A stretch of 64,000 nt of DNA from Hypericum androsaemum (GCA_963995505.1 OZ023183.1:19402671-19466670), one strand, 5' to 3'. Positions 1 through 11,040 are shown, counted from the stretch's first letter. The notes: generated by a model from the sequence alone, not told the origin. Translations and numbers: made by a program.

Positions 1-349
1 GACTCCATGGTGGATCGAGCTATGCACGTTTGTTTGGAAGATTTATGCACGTTTGTTTGAAAGATTTCCAGGACACAGCTCCTCCACCTATGGTGAACAC
101 GTTTGTTTGTGCTCTCCCGATTGCTGACATGCTATCACAATGTATCAATACAGGAGGCACAAGCTTGTTCCAACAAGGAATATCCTCTAGGAAGTTTTTG
201 AGTCATTCAGCTTCTTCCCCAGCTTTATCTAGTGCTATAAACTCTGACTCCATGGTGGATCGAGCTATGCACGTTTGTTTGGAAGATTTATGCACGTTTG
301 TTTGAAAGATTTCCAGGACACAGCTCCTCCACCTATGGTGAACACGTAA
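1..349. repeat. Direct duplication within the Copia RNase H region
   Basis: The segment at about 1-105 recurs almost identically at 247-349, a period of 246 bp. Both copies start GACTCCATGGTGGATCGAGC and end near GGTGAACACGT. Inside each copy, GCACGTTTGTTTG also occurs twice in close succession. The duplication cuts the RNase H reading frame, so it happened in, or after the death of, the element. Confidence 0.85.
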
Positions 350-2713
350 CCACTAGTGGATTTGGAGTCTTTAGTGTCCGATATCCAATTCGCATCACTG
401 TATCCTTCCAATACAGCTGGATATCTAGTATAAAGTTTGCCATGGTTCAAAGTATATTTTAGATACTTTAGAACCTTTTCCAGAGCTACCAGTGATCTGT
501 TCCTGGATTACTTGTGAATCTACTAAGCTTGCTAACTGAATATGAAATATCAGGGCGTGTACAATTTGTCAAGGACATCAGGCTCCCAATGATCCTTGCA
601 TATTTCAGTTGAGATACTGGATCTCCTCTATTTTTAGCTAAGTGTAGACTTAGGTCTAACAGAGTCTTAGCCAAAAGTTTGTCAAAAGTTTCGAATTTCT
701 TGAGTACATTCTCTACGTAATGAGATTGTGACAAGACAATTCCTTCAGTCGTCTTAGAGATTTTTATCCCTAGTATGACATCAGCTAGACGCATATCTTT
801 CATGTCAAAGTTGTTCTTTAACATGTTCTTAGTTTTCACGATAAGATCATTACTGCTTCCCATGATTAGCATGTCGTCTACGTACATGCATACAATCACG
901 TAAGCATCAGGTGTGCCTTTAATGTAAATACATTTATCACACTCATTCATCTTAAAGCCACTTGACATCATCGTTCTGTCAAATTTCTCATGCCATTATT
1001 TCGGCACCTGTTTTAGCCCGTACAATGACTTGACCAGTTTGCATACTTTATGCTCTTGTCTGGACCCTTCAGGTTGTTCCATATATATTTCTTCTTCCAG
1101 TTCTCCATTTAAGAAAGCTGATTTTACATCCATCTGATGTATCTCACGGTTATAGAGAGCTGCAACGGCTATGAGCACTCTAATATATGTGATTCTTGTG
1201 ACCGACGAATACGTGTCAAAGTAATCATATCCTTCCTTCTGTTTGAACCCTTTAGCTACCAATCGAGCTTTGTACTTGTTGATTGATCCATCAGCTTTGT
1301 ATTTTTTTTAAGGATCTATTTGCAACCTGGTGGGAGATCTACGATTTCCCACGTGTGGTTTTGCATGATGGATTCTATCTCACTATTGATAGCTTCTTTT
1401 CAGAGAAGAGCATCTGGACTAGACAATGTCTCTTGGATTATACCAGGTTTATTTTCTAACACGTATATCAAAAAATCTAGACTAAACGACTTGGCTGTTC
1501 TGGCCCTTTTACTGCGTCTAGATTCCTCATCAACTTGATGAGAACCGTGAGTAGCTTCATGAGCTCTTTTATTAGAGCTTGGGTCTTTCCTCTCCTTGTT
1601 TGGAAAGATATTCTCAAAGAATGTTGTATTCCTTGATTCCATGACCATTCCCTTGTTGATTTCAGGGTTTTCAGACTTGCGCACTAGAAATCGGTATGCG
1701 CTACTGTTGTAGGCATATCCGATAAAGATGCAGTCAACAGTCTTGGGTCCTATTCTCACCCTTTTAGGTGGAGGTATTTTTACCTTAGCTAGGTATCCCC
1801 ACACTTTAAGGTAACCGTAGGAAGGCTTTCTCTTTTTCCATAGTTCATATGAGGTTTTTTCTATTTTTTAATGTAGTAATTTATTTAGAATATAGTTAGC
1901 TGAGAGCACAACTTCCCCCCACATGTTCTGGGGTAAGCCCGAGCTAATCAACATAAAGTTCATCATCTCCTTGGAAGTTCGATTCTTACGTTCAGCTACG
2001 CCATTTGATTGAGGTGAGTATGGTGCAGTTGTCTGATGAATAATGCCATTTTGTTTGCAGAATTTCTCAAATGGAGCTACATATTCTCCCCCTCTATCAC
2101 TTCGAATCATTTTGATTTTACTGCTAAGCTAATTTTTAACCTCATTCTTATAACTCTTAAAGGCTTCAAAGGCTTCGTCATTTCCTTTCAAGAGATATAC
2201 ATAGCAGTATCTTGTGCAATCATAGATAAATGTGATGAAATATTTTTTTCCACCTCTAGTTTGCACATGTTTCATATCGCAGATGTCGGTATTAATTAAC
2301 TCTAAAGGTGTTGTACTTCTTTCCACTGAATGGAAAGGTGCTTTGGCCATTTTTGCCTCAACACATACTTCATATTTATCGTTTGGGTTAAACTCCAGTT
2401 TAGGCAATAAATTTAAACTTATCAACTTTCTTAGTCAGCTTAAATTTACGTGTCCTAATCTATCATGCCATAAGTCAGAACACTCAGCCAAGTAAGAAGA
2501 ATTAACAACTTTATTCTGGCCCTCAAAGGCGCATTGTATAGTTATTACATTCATCTTGAAGAGTCCCCTATCTAGGTAACCCTTTCCTACAAATGTACCA
2601 GCTTTGGTCATTACAAATTTATCAGCCTCAAAAACTAGCTTCAGCCCAGCTTTGCTTAACATGGAGCCGAATACTAGGTTCTTATATGATATATGTAAGC
2701 ATACCAATATCAC
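1..2713 (-). mobile_element. Decayed Ty1/Copia retrotransposon polyprotein, truncated by the window edge
   Basis: Read on the minus strand, from the high coordinate down, the pieces follow Copia order. A GAG-pre-integrase-like part with a DLWHDRLGHVNLS end lies at 2435-2713. Integrase core pieces lie at 1868-2425, including IRSDRGGEYV and YSPQSNGVAERKNRT. The post-integrase part is at 1400-1804. Reverse transcriptase is at 486-1262, with [20 protein letters not shown] and the catalytic YVDDMLIMG. RNase H is at 30-450, with [18 protein letters not shown] and, further on, [15 protein letters not shown]. The frames are broken by several shifts and stops, so no full polyprotein is encoded. No LTR, primer site or gag is visible; the left side is cut by the window and the right side runs into satellite-like repeats. 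The order integrase, RT, RNase H identifies Copia rather than Gypsy. Confidence 0.93.
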
Positions 2714-3260
2714 TTAGCCAGGCATACCAATATGACATATGTAAGCATACCAATACCTACAAATGTACCAGCTTTGGTCATTACAAATTTATCAGCCTAA
2801 AAAATTAGCTTCAGCCCAGCTTTGCTTAACAGGGAGCCGGATACTAGGTTCTTATATGATATACTTACGCATACCAATATCACTTAGCCAGGCATACCAA
2901 TATGACATATGTAAGCATACCAATACCACTTACATAGGCCAAATATGACATACTTAGACATACCAATATCATGCTAACATCAGATTGCATCAGAAACACG
3001 GGCATACCAATATGATATCTGTAAGCATACAAAGACCACGTACTCTTGCATATCAATATGTCAGACTCAGGCATACCAATATCATGCTAACATCTGATTG
3101 CATCAGATACGCAGTTATATCAATATGATAGACTCAAAACATACCAAAATCACGCTAATATAAGATTACATCACATACGCATAAATACCAATATGACATT
3201 CATAGTCATTTCAATACCACTTACCCAAGCATACAAATATGACTAACTCAGATATATCAC
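2586..3260. repeat. Satellite-like array of ATACCAATATGACAT motifs with a duplicated Copia piece
   Basis: A piece of the Copia frame at about 2586-2695 is repeated at about 2757-2865, a period near 171 bp. From 2690 to 3250 short degenerate units follow, built from GCATACCAATATGAC, CTTAGCCAGG and ATGTAAGCATACC, spaced about 20-45 bp apart. A longer unit, ATATCATGCTAACATC followed by GATTGCATCAGA, occurs at about 2967 and 3080. No gene is seen. The array looks like replication-slippage expansion at the edge of the retrotransposon. Confidence 0.75.
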
Positions 3261-3290
3261 TTATTTGTTTCATAGCATACCATAATAAAA

Positions 3291-4774
3291 AAGGGTAAAT
3301 TACTCTCATATTCCAGGCATTTGATCATATCGTCTTTCAGGTCCCTCAGTTTCTAGAAATAAATTTTTCGTCCCCTGTATTTTATTTTATTATACTCTCG
3401 GGTTCAATTGCCAGAATATTTAATTTTCTCCGGCGAACCCCCACTTGAAAAGGAAAAAATGGCCTTCTCACTTTAAAAAAAAATCCTCTATCCTTCTTTC
3501 TTCACCTTCTTTTTCCTCCCACTTTCAACTAAAATACTCAAACTCAAATCTTCTTGGTGATAATCAAAACTGATAACATAATCAAAATTTGAAGAACCCT
3601 AATTTTGAAACTCTAATTCAAATTAGAAATTTAAATTAAAAAATCAAAACTCAATTGAGTTTACTCATTTTCTTTCCGATTTAATAAACTGATTGCACAC
3701 CTCCTCCTCCTCCTCCTCCTCCTGTGTACACGTACAAAACCATCAATAAACTTTCCAACATCTTCACCTTGGAAGTCTTCTAAAGTTTGAAGCTTTATAA
3801 AACAAAGCGATGTGAATTGGTATACTATGGTGAAGCGAATTGGTATACCATGTGACAAAATCTTGGTCACTTCACCATTGACAAAATCTATAACCCATCT
3901 AATTCTGCAGATCTCCAGATCAAGAAAGCTAATCTCTTCACCAAAAAGTTTTAATCTTTTGGAATCCAACTGCCATAAAAATAAAATCTTTAGGTTTAAC
4001 CCACTAAAGCAAAGTTTTTGCTCTCCTCTAGAAAGGTCCAACTTCGATAAAGGCAAATTTATAACGCGAGCAATAAGTTTTAGTAACTATAGGAGAATTA
4101 TGTGGTCTGATGTTGTGGTGGAGAGGAAGAGGAATGTGTTTTGGGGGAGGAAATGGAATTCAATGGATACAGACACAACTGGTGTGATTTTGACAATGCA
4201 CTTGATTAGCTTGCTTGCTCCTTTTCACTTCAATTGGGGTACTTTCTGGGTTGCCTTTGGGCTTTATGTAATAACTGGACTTCTAAATTCCACCATATAC
4301 TCTAATTCTTATATCTAATACAAAGTTATTAGGCTATCCACTTCAAAAAAAATTAATTAGGATTTTGGTTTTTATCCATGCCTTTACTCACAATGGGTTT
4401 TGGTTTTTAAATTTGAATTTCTAATTCGAATTGAATTTTCAAAATTAGGAGTTTTCAAGGTCTGATTCTCTAATTAGTTATAATTATGACTAATAATATT
4501 TGGGTTTGAGTTTTTTGGTTGAAAGTGGGAGGAAGAAAATGAAGTGGGAGAAAGAAGAAGATGAAGGAAGAAAGAGAGGATTTTTTGTTTTTAAGTGTTT
4601 GGGGCATTTTTGTCTTTTCAAGTAGGGGTTCGCCGAAAAAAATTGAATATTTCGACAACAGGGACCCGATAGTATAATAAAATCAAATATGAGAACAAAA
4701 AATAATTTTTGGAAACTGAGGAACCTAAAAAGTAATCTGACCAAACTTTAAAGATCTCAGAGTAATTTACTCTT
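3291..4774. mobile_element. Non-autonomous TIR element (family A, copy 1) carrying host gene sequence
   Basis: The left end AAGGGTAAATTACTCTCATA and the inverted right end, whose reverse complement reads AAGAGTAAATTACTCTGAGA, form long imperfect terminal inverted repeats of about 170 bp. Each TIR includes a shared block (CTCTCGGGT on the left, a GGCGAACCCCCACTTGAAAA-type block inside) that recurs at 25.0, 26.6, 33.6 and 34.9 kb. There is no transposase. The flanks are A/T-rich and show no clear target duplication. Inside lie a delta-9 desaturase fragment (4073-4297) and an unrecognised 131-codon minus-strand frame (3661-4056). The structure resembles a Pack-MULE; the superfamily is an inference. 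Confidence 0.75.
4073..4297 (+). pseudogene. Captured fragment of a delta-9 acyl-lipid desaturase (ADS/FAD5-like)
   Basis: The plus-strand frame encodes VFWGRKWNSMDTDTTG, then MHLISLLAPFHFNWGTFWVA and FGLYVITGLL. This is the pre-catalytic and first membrane segment of plant acyl-lipid delta-9 desaturases, where the next residues should lead to the HRNLSHRSF histidine box. Here the match ends at GLL and runs into unrelated codons and a stop at 4318, so all three histidine boxes are missing and no enzyme can be made. The fragment lies between the two TIRs of the 3291-4774 element, which implies transposon capture rather than local gene decay. Recognition is from family memory; the exact donor gene is unknown. 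Confidence 0.75.
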
Positions 4775-5989
4775 ATTATTATTCTCTTGGCTTCTCTATT
4801 GCCTAACACTAACACACGTAGGACTACATATTGGAATCACATTGGCATCGGAACCTCAGTTATCGCAACTTCCCGATTGGATGACAAGCCGGATACGATT
4901 CTTGTTGAAATTTCTAATATCTAATACAAAACTTTAAGATTAAGTATGAATAAATTTTTTTCACTTATAAACAAGTTCTTATAGTTGTAAGTAACAATAT
5001 AATAATCTTAACATATCTCTTCTAATAAAGCTTACGTGGCCAAAACTTGCACGGGCTTTAACTTCGGCAATGTGCGCCGTGTGAGTACAATAATGAACAA
5101 CTTGTCTAACATATTTTGATGACATGTTAGAATCTTCATCTTCAACCCTCAAACATTAATTTCTATGAATGAGTTGATTTTTTTTACACATATAACGTTC
5201 ACGCCGTATTCAAGTGGTAAAGAATAAAAAAGATTATTCGGGATTCATATTTCAAGATCAGAGTTCAAACTATTTATAAAAGAAATTAAAATGTTTATTT
5301 GTGTCAAAAAAAAATAGTACTATGAAGTATAGTGAACATGCTTTTATTATATTGATTGATGATTTTTTTTGCATCATGGGTCTTAGTTATAAGAAGTCAA
5401 TTTCTAAATTGATTTTGCCAAAGTAAATATAGTTTCTGCGTAAGCCCACTAAAATTTATTAAATCCATGTCAGCTGGCTATTTTTGAATCCATGTCAGCT
5501 GGCTATTGGAGCATCAGATTTGAGAGAGGCAAACGCAGGAGCTAGTGCGATGCGTCACTTAAGAATTAGTAATGTTGGCCGACACAACTTCGAAAAAGGA
5601 TTTATAAATATTACTCAGTATGATTACTAAATAAATTAAATTATAGAAAAAATCTAAGCCAAAAAGGTTGTTTGGTACATTTTATAATATATGTATAAGC
5701 CAGCTTGATTGTTGATGGAAATCATTCATTTGACATTGGAGACAGTGGAAGATGAAAAGGTTGGTTGGTACATTTTATAATATAACGGGTGTAACTTAGT
5801 GGTCAATCGGATAAAAAAAATTAGTCATTTAGTCTAAAAATTTAAAGTTGACTTTGACATATAAAGATTTAAAACTAAAATTTCACAATGGGCCGAAAAT
5901 AGCCCGATCATTTTTTTAGGGGAAAAATAGCCCAATCTTTTGACTTTAAAAGGAAGTAAATTAGTGACTAGTATCATTCTCAAAAAGGC
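4775..5989. other. AT-rich spacer, no gene
   Basis: No open frame with recognisable protein is seen. A 25-bp unit containing CCATGTCAGCTGGCTAT is tandemly doubled near 5463-5507. GTTGG(T)ACATTTTATAATATA occurs twice (about 5670 and 5765). A stretch near 5205-5300 (CAAGTGGTAAAGA, then CAGAGTTCAAACT) resembles the internal A and B boxes of a tRNA-derived SINE, but it is too weak to call alone. Confidence 0.5.
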
Positions 5990-6900
5990 TAGTATTATTT
6001 TCCCCATAATGAGCTGGCATGAGGAAGCACAACATAATCTATGGTACAGGCCACAGGGGACTATTTTCCTTGACATTTCCTTGAACTTAAAATTCGATAA
6101 TTATGAGTTTGGTGCTATCATTTAGTCTAATTTAATGTTTACTTTTTAATTTTATCACTGACACAAAAGAAAATACACCATTAGCATTGATAATTTATAT
6201 CTCGAGTTTTATTAAGGAAATGGGAAGAAAACAAATGTTTTAAATTTGGCTAGAAGTATAATTATTTTTGAAGAGGTAAATTTCTTATTGTTGAATAAAA
6301 CAAAAAATACAACTCTCCAAAGTGGCGACCGCTTGCACACACAAAAAATCTCATTGCTAAACGTATAATTTTACCTTCATTTGTTTACAACAAATTAAGA
6401 GGTACATGAAAATACAAAACGATAATAAATGTCATTTAAGGAAATATTATATTCCAAAATTGACTCAACTAGTTACAAATTCTAAGTCTCATCTTTTCAA
6501 GCAATGAAACATTTTTTCCGGTCAAACGTAAGGGTCGTACATTTTTTTTTGGGTTTAAAACCACCTGATATCTGGCCCACTGAGCCGACTAATCCAAGTT
6601 CGAGCCGGGTAAGACCTTTGAAAGGTGGCAAACCTCTCCCAACAAGTATTTAACACTGCTGCGTTCCCAAAGAATCGAACCCAAGACCTTAATTAAACTA
6701 GAACAACTCTCTCACCAGTTAATTCAAGTGCTTATTGGTATGAGGGTTCTTACTTCTTAGTCAAACTGTAAGAAGAATTATAAGAGGTTTACCGGTACTT
6801 AAATGATCCCAATTGACATATAGAATATGCTAAAAATATGTTTTTTACCATAAAATTCCTTCTAAGTTCTATCTATGAAATCCCACTTTGATTATTTGTT
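5990..6900 (+). repeat. Upstream region of S-protein homolog copy 1, duplicated at 12810-13700
   Basis: Blocks here recur in the same order and orientation upstream of the second S-protein homolog. Examples are ACATTTCCTTGAACTTAAA and TTTAGTCTAATTTAATGTT (6080-6140) against 12870-12940, ACCTTCATTTGTTTACAA (6373) against 13019, and TTTAAGGAAATATTATATTCC with the following ACAAATTCTAAGTCTC against 13213-13265. The similarity shows a tandem duplication of gene plus 5' flank. In copy 1 this flank is now separated from its gene by about 4 kb of inserted repeats. Confidence 0.75.
6786..6900. repeat. Left arm of a ~105-bp inverted repeat (partner at about 10910-11010)
   Basis: GAGGTTTACCGGTACTTAAA at 6786 and the following bases to CATAAAATTCCTTCTA are the reverse complement, with few differences, of about 10918-11002. 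Next to it, TTGGACTCATGGATAGAAGG (6899) is repeated in direct orientation near 10842. The two arms flank a roughly 4-kb block of foldback and satellite-like repeats. Confidence 0.75.
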
Positions 6901-6914
6901 GGACTCATGGATAG

Positions 6915-7735
6915 AAGGAAATATGTGGGACCAAATTTTATCCTGGACAAAAAATCCAGGACCAATCTGGATAGGGGCAGAATAGGAAAAAAAACTAAAA
7001 AGGGGGGCTTCGATGGAGCGTGGGGACCGGATTTGGTCCTGGAGGACCACTCCAGCACCGTGCTGGAGGATTTTTATCGAAGGACACGCGGAAACTTTTT
7101 TGCAAAAATGCAGAAACAAGGGGAAACAAAATAAAAAAAGCCCACAACCATTGAATCGTAACTAGATAAACTATTGAATCATAACTGGGTAAACTATTGA
7201 ATCGTAATTGAGTAAACCATTGAATCATAACTGGGTAACTGAAATGGTCCCGACTTATCCGGGACGGGATAAAACAGACCATTGAATCATAACTAAATAA
7301 ACCATTGAATCATAACTAAATCACCCATTTAATCGTCCAGGCGGTCCTGGTTGGATTTGACCTTCCAGGACCAAATCCGCTCCGATGGAGGGACCGGATT
7401 TGGTCCTGAAGGACCACTCCAGCACCGTGCTGGAGGATTTTTATTAAAGGACACGCGGAAATTTTTTTGCAAAAATGCAGAAACAAGGGGAAACAAAATA
7501 AAAAAAGTCCACAACCATTGAATCGTAACTAGATAAACCATTGAATCATAACTGGGTAAACTATTGAATCGTAATTGAGTAAACTATTGAATCGTAACTG
7601 GGTAACTGAAATGGTCCCGACTTATCCGGGACGGGATAAAACGGACCATTGAATCATAACTAAATCACCCATTTAATCGTCCAGAACGGTCCTGGTTGGA
7701 TTTGACCTTCCAGGACCAAATCCGCTCCGATGGAG
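6915..7735. repeat. Tandemly duplicated foldback element with internal minisatellite
   Basis: A unit of about 360 bp occurs twice, at about 7022-7385 and 7388-7730. Each has terminal inverted sequences GGACCGGATTTGGTCCTGGA and, inverted at the other end, CAGGACCAAATCCGCTCC. Each also carries the near-palindrome CTCCAGCACCGTGCTGGAG, and an internal run of 18-20 bp units of the type CCATTGAATCGTAACT. Neither unit contains a coding frame of note. The GGTCC-rich ends could fold on themselves. Confidence 0.8.
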
Positions 7736-7739
7736 CGTG

Positions 7740-8960
7740 TGACTTTTGGAATGGGGGTGGATAATTAATTAAATAATTTTTCTATTCAAGTGGCATCACA
7801 CGCTTTTCGTTCTTTTTAACTTACAAATTATTTTTCAATAGAAAAATTATTTAATTAATTATCTAACTTTTTTATTATAATTATTTTTAATAACCAGACA
7901 TACCATTTGATATAATTGAGTATACCATTTGATATAACCGTGCAAACCATTTAATATAGTAGATATACCAGTCGATATATAATTTAATTATTTATTTAAT
8001 AACATGACATACCATTCAGATATAATTTGGCATATCATTTGATATAATCGGACAAACCATTTAATATAAGTGGGCGTACCATTTAATATAATGAAGTGGC
8101 TGCCTTTAATTTTTTTTCCTTACTCGTTTTTTTTCGAAAGTAAGGCTGACACGTTTTTATATCAAATGGTTTACTCTGTTATATAAAATGGTCTACCCCG
8201 TTATATAAAATAGTTTATCCGGTTATTTAATTAATTATTTAAATTTCTTATTATAAGTATTTTTAATAACCAGGTATATCATTTGATATAACCGGGCATA
8301 CCATTTTAATATATCTTTGATTAAATTCATCTAAAAAATCACAATTGATATATCAACCCATTTTATCATAACATAATAAACCATTGTATCGTAACTGTGC
8401 AAATATATAATTTAATTACCCTGTTATAATTGTGCATACCATTTGATATAATCGTATATATCATTCAATATATAATTTAATTAATTTTTTAATTTTTATT
8501 ATAAGTATTTTCAATAATCGGACATACCATTCGATATAATTGTGCATACCATTTAATGTAACCGGGTATACTATTTAATATAAATGGCATACCATTTCAA
8601 CATATATTCGATTAAATTTATTTGAAAAATACCATTTCAACATATATTCGATTAAATTTATTTGAAAAAATCAAATGGTTTACACTGTTACGGTCAAAAG
8701 GTTTATTATGCTATGATTAAATAGTTTGCACTGTTACGATCAAAATGTTTGTTCTGTTATGATCAAATGATTTGCACTGTTACGATCTAAAGGGTTTATT
8801 CTATTATGATCAAATAGTTTACATTGTTACGATCAAAAGGTTTGTTCTTTTTCTGATCAAATGGTTTGCAGTGTAATGATAAAATGGTTTGTCCGGTTAT
8901 ATTCAAATACCATTTGAGTATATCATTTGACATAACCAAATATTGACATATTTTCAATTA
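7740..8960. repeat. Degenerate array of ACCATTTGATATAA units
   Basis: The stretch is dominated by short units such as CATACCATTTGATATAACCG and, in the opposite sense, ATCAAATGGTTT, spaced about 20-30 bp apart. A longer unit (CATTTCAACATATATTCGAT and following bases) is doubled at about 8594 and 8635. AT content is very high. The unit design resembles the ATACCAATATGA array at 2.7-3.2 kb. No gene is present. Confidence 0.75.
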
Positions 8961-9271
8961 AATTCACAAAAAATCACAGTACTCAATCGCTATAATCCCG
9001 CTGCCAACAAAAGACAACCTAATTAAAACGATCCCAAAAAACCATAAGCGGACATGAACACCATCTAATAGTGAAAAAAAACTAAATAATATTAACCGCC
9101 TGCATCCAGAATTACATCACTTCAACTTGAAAACAGAAATATATTTCCCTCTCCAGTAAAGCTATCCAACTTCCAACTTCTCCCCTGCATAACAGAAACA
9201 AAAATATTTGAGACTTGGAACTGAAAAGGATCAAACACCATATCAACTGTATGTAAGGGAAATTAATTAAT

Positions 9272-9849
9272 GGGAAAAGTCCACTTTAGTACCATGTGGT
9301 ATTGCCCAAAATCACTTTAGTACCCTGTGGTAAAAAACCGACCAATCGAGTCATACTTATTCCAATTAACATCAAAAAGGGCCTCGGGCAGCTGCCCGGA
9401 GCTGCCCAGACCCGCCCGAACCCTGCCCGGGCTACGTGGCCAGCCACGTCACCAAAACTTGATGACGTGGCGTCACGTGGAGGAGGAGGATGAGGAGGAG
9501 GACGAGGAGGAGGAGGACGAAGAGGAGGACGAAGAGGAGGACGAGGCGGAGGAGGAGGAGGACGAGGACGAGGAGGGGGACGAGGAGGAGGACGAGGCGG
9601 AGGAGGAGGAGGAGGAGGCGGCGGAGGCGGAGAGGGAAGAAGATGGATGTCCACGTGACGTCACGTCATCAAGTTTTGGTGACGTGACTGGCCACGTAGC
9701 CCGGGCAGGGTTCGGGCGGGTCCGGGCAGCTGCCCGAGGCCCTTTTTGATGTTAATTGGAATAAGTATGACTCGATTGGTCAATTTTTTACGACAGGGTA
9801 CTAAAGTAATTTTGGACGATACCACAGGGTACTAAAGTGAACTTTTCTC
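9272..9849. mobile_element. 578-bp Mutator-like MITE (family B) with GAG-rich core and 9-bp target duplication
   Basis: The ends GGGAAAAGTCCACTTTAGTA and (inverted) GAGAAAAGTTCACTTTAGTA start terminal inverted repeats of about 205 bp. These include CGGGCAGCTGCCCG and the CCACGTCACC / GGTGACGTGG blocks. The element is flanked by TTAATTAAT at 9263-9271 and 9850-9858, a 9-bp target duplication typical of Mutator-like elements, although the site is AT-rich. The core (about 9479-9640) is an almost pure GAG/GAC repeat. It gives long Asp/Glu, Arg or Ser/Pro frames in every phase, and these are low-complexity artefacts rather than genes. Confidence 0.85.
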
Positions 9850-9866
9850 TTAATTAATTAATTACC

Positions 9867-9892
9867 AGTGCAGTGCAGTGCAGTGCAGTGCA
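9867..9892. repeat. GTGCA pentanucleotide microsatellite
   Basis: Five tandem copies of GTGCA lie directly beyond the right target duplication of the 9272-9849 element. Confidence 0.85.
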
Positions 9893-10840
9893 AGAGAGAA
9901 TATGGCTGGGGGATGTAAAGCAAGCCGATTCCATCTTGGTGATTTTGCAAGGCTAGCAAGCAACGAGCAATCCGATCGAAAAGCTCGATTCCTACCGTAC
10001 AAGATAAAGAGGATAGAGATTATCAGGTCAGGTGATTTATTTTCCAAAACCCGCCTGCCTAGGAAAAGCCAATTTTGACTGACAAAGAAATCCAATTCTC
10101 AACAGGGAACAAACATAAGTCAGTTAAGAGTTGGATCGAGATCCTACTTATCAACTGATGTACGACCCCTCTCTCCGTCACGCCGGGCGAGGTCGCTAGA
10201 GAGAGAGAGAGGGGGAGAGGGAGAACTCGTCTGTGTCGTCGTCGACCACGGCGTCGGAATCGGAGTCAGACTTAGAAATATGGACCGCCGTCCGCTCCCG
10301 CCGCACCGCTCAAATCGCCTGAATCTCCCGCACCACCGTCGTCCTTCGTAGTCTCCTCAGAAGCCATTTTCGGCCGCCGTTCGAGCCGGCGATTCGTCAT
10401 GCGATGAGTGATCGGGGCGGTCTAAACCACCAGCGTCGAGGACCACCGTCAGATCTTCGTCGCCGCCGGCACCGTCAGAGCATCGGCGTCGACCTTCTCC
10501 TCTGGGCTGATTTAGGTTGAGAAGGGGGAGGAGAGAGAAAGGGTGAAAGGGGAGAGAGGGTGGGGACGGTTTAGGCTGAGGGAAGAGGAGAGAGAAAGGG
10601 AGAAAGAGGAAGAGAAAAAAAAAAGACGAAAATAACGTATGTGTATCCTAAACTTTGGATCTAGTTTATTTTTATTTAGAATAATCTAACATATCTCATT
10701 TTGTATATCTAGGATCAAATTTATTCCCGAAATACGCTGTATCGCTAATGTAATATTTTAAGGCAATATTACATTCCAAATTAATTGGATTATATATATA
10801 TAATATATATAGAAACATATTATTTTAATTTGTTGGACTC
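9893..10840. other. Spacer with a GC-rich block, no certain gene
   Basis: From about 10140 to 10620 the sequence is rich in CCG/GTC codons with GAGAGA tracts, unlike the AT-rich flanks. A minus-strand start near 10366 opens a short acidic frame (MASEETTKDDGG) that stops after about 30 codons. This could be a captured or decayed first exon, but I do not recognise it. Confidence 0.4.
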
Positions 10841-10904
10841 ATAGATAGAAGGAAATATGCTGTATCGCTAATGTAATATTTTAAGGAAATATTACATTCC
10901 AAAT

Positions 10905-10999
10905 TAATTGGACTCATAGATAGAAGAAATTTTATGGTAAAAAAACAATTTTTAAGCATATTCTATATACCAATTGGGATCATTTAAGTACCGGTAAAC

Positions 11000-11037
<38 letters not shown>

Positions 11038-11040
11038 TCC
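10905..11040. repeat. Right inverted-repeat arm and (TA)n tract upstream of S-protein homolog 1
   Basis: Positions 10910-11010 are the inverted partner of 6786-6900. A unit containing TGCTGTATCGCTAATGTAAT is present twice at about 10735 and 10858 in direct orientation. A (TA)n run follows at about 11005-11034, just before the transcribed part of the gene; it may serve as a TATA element, but its length is slippage-prone. Confidence 0.65.

Noticed and set aside
2700..3250. Possible CRISPR-like array
   Set aside because: Units are degenerate, spacers are not unique or of constant length, and the context is a plant retrotransposon edge.
9286..9749. Long open frames of poly-Pro/Arg, poly-Asp/Glu and poly-Ser
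   Set aside because: All come from the GAG/GAC repeat core of the 9272-9849 MITE; low-complexity sequence is open in every phase and no frame has a domain.
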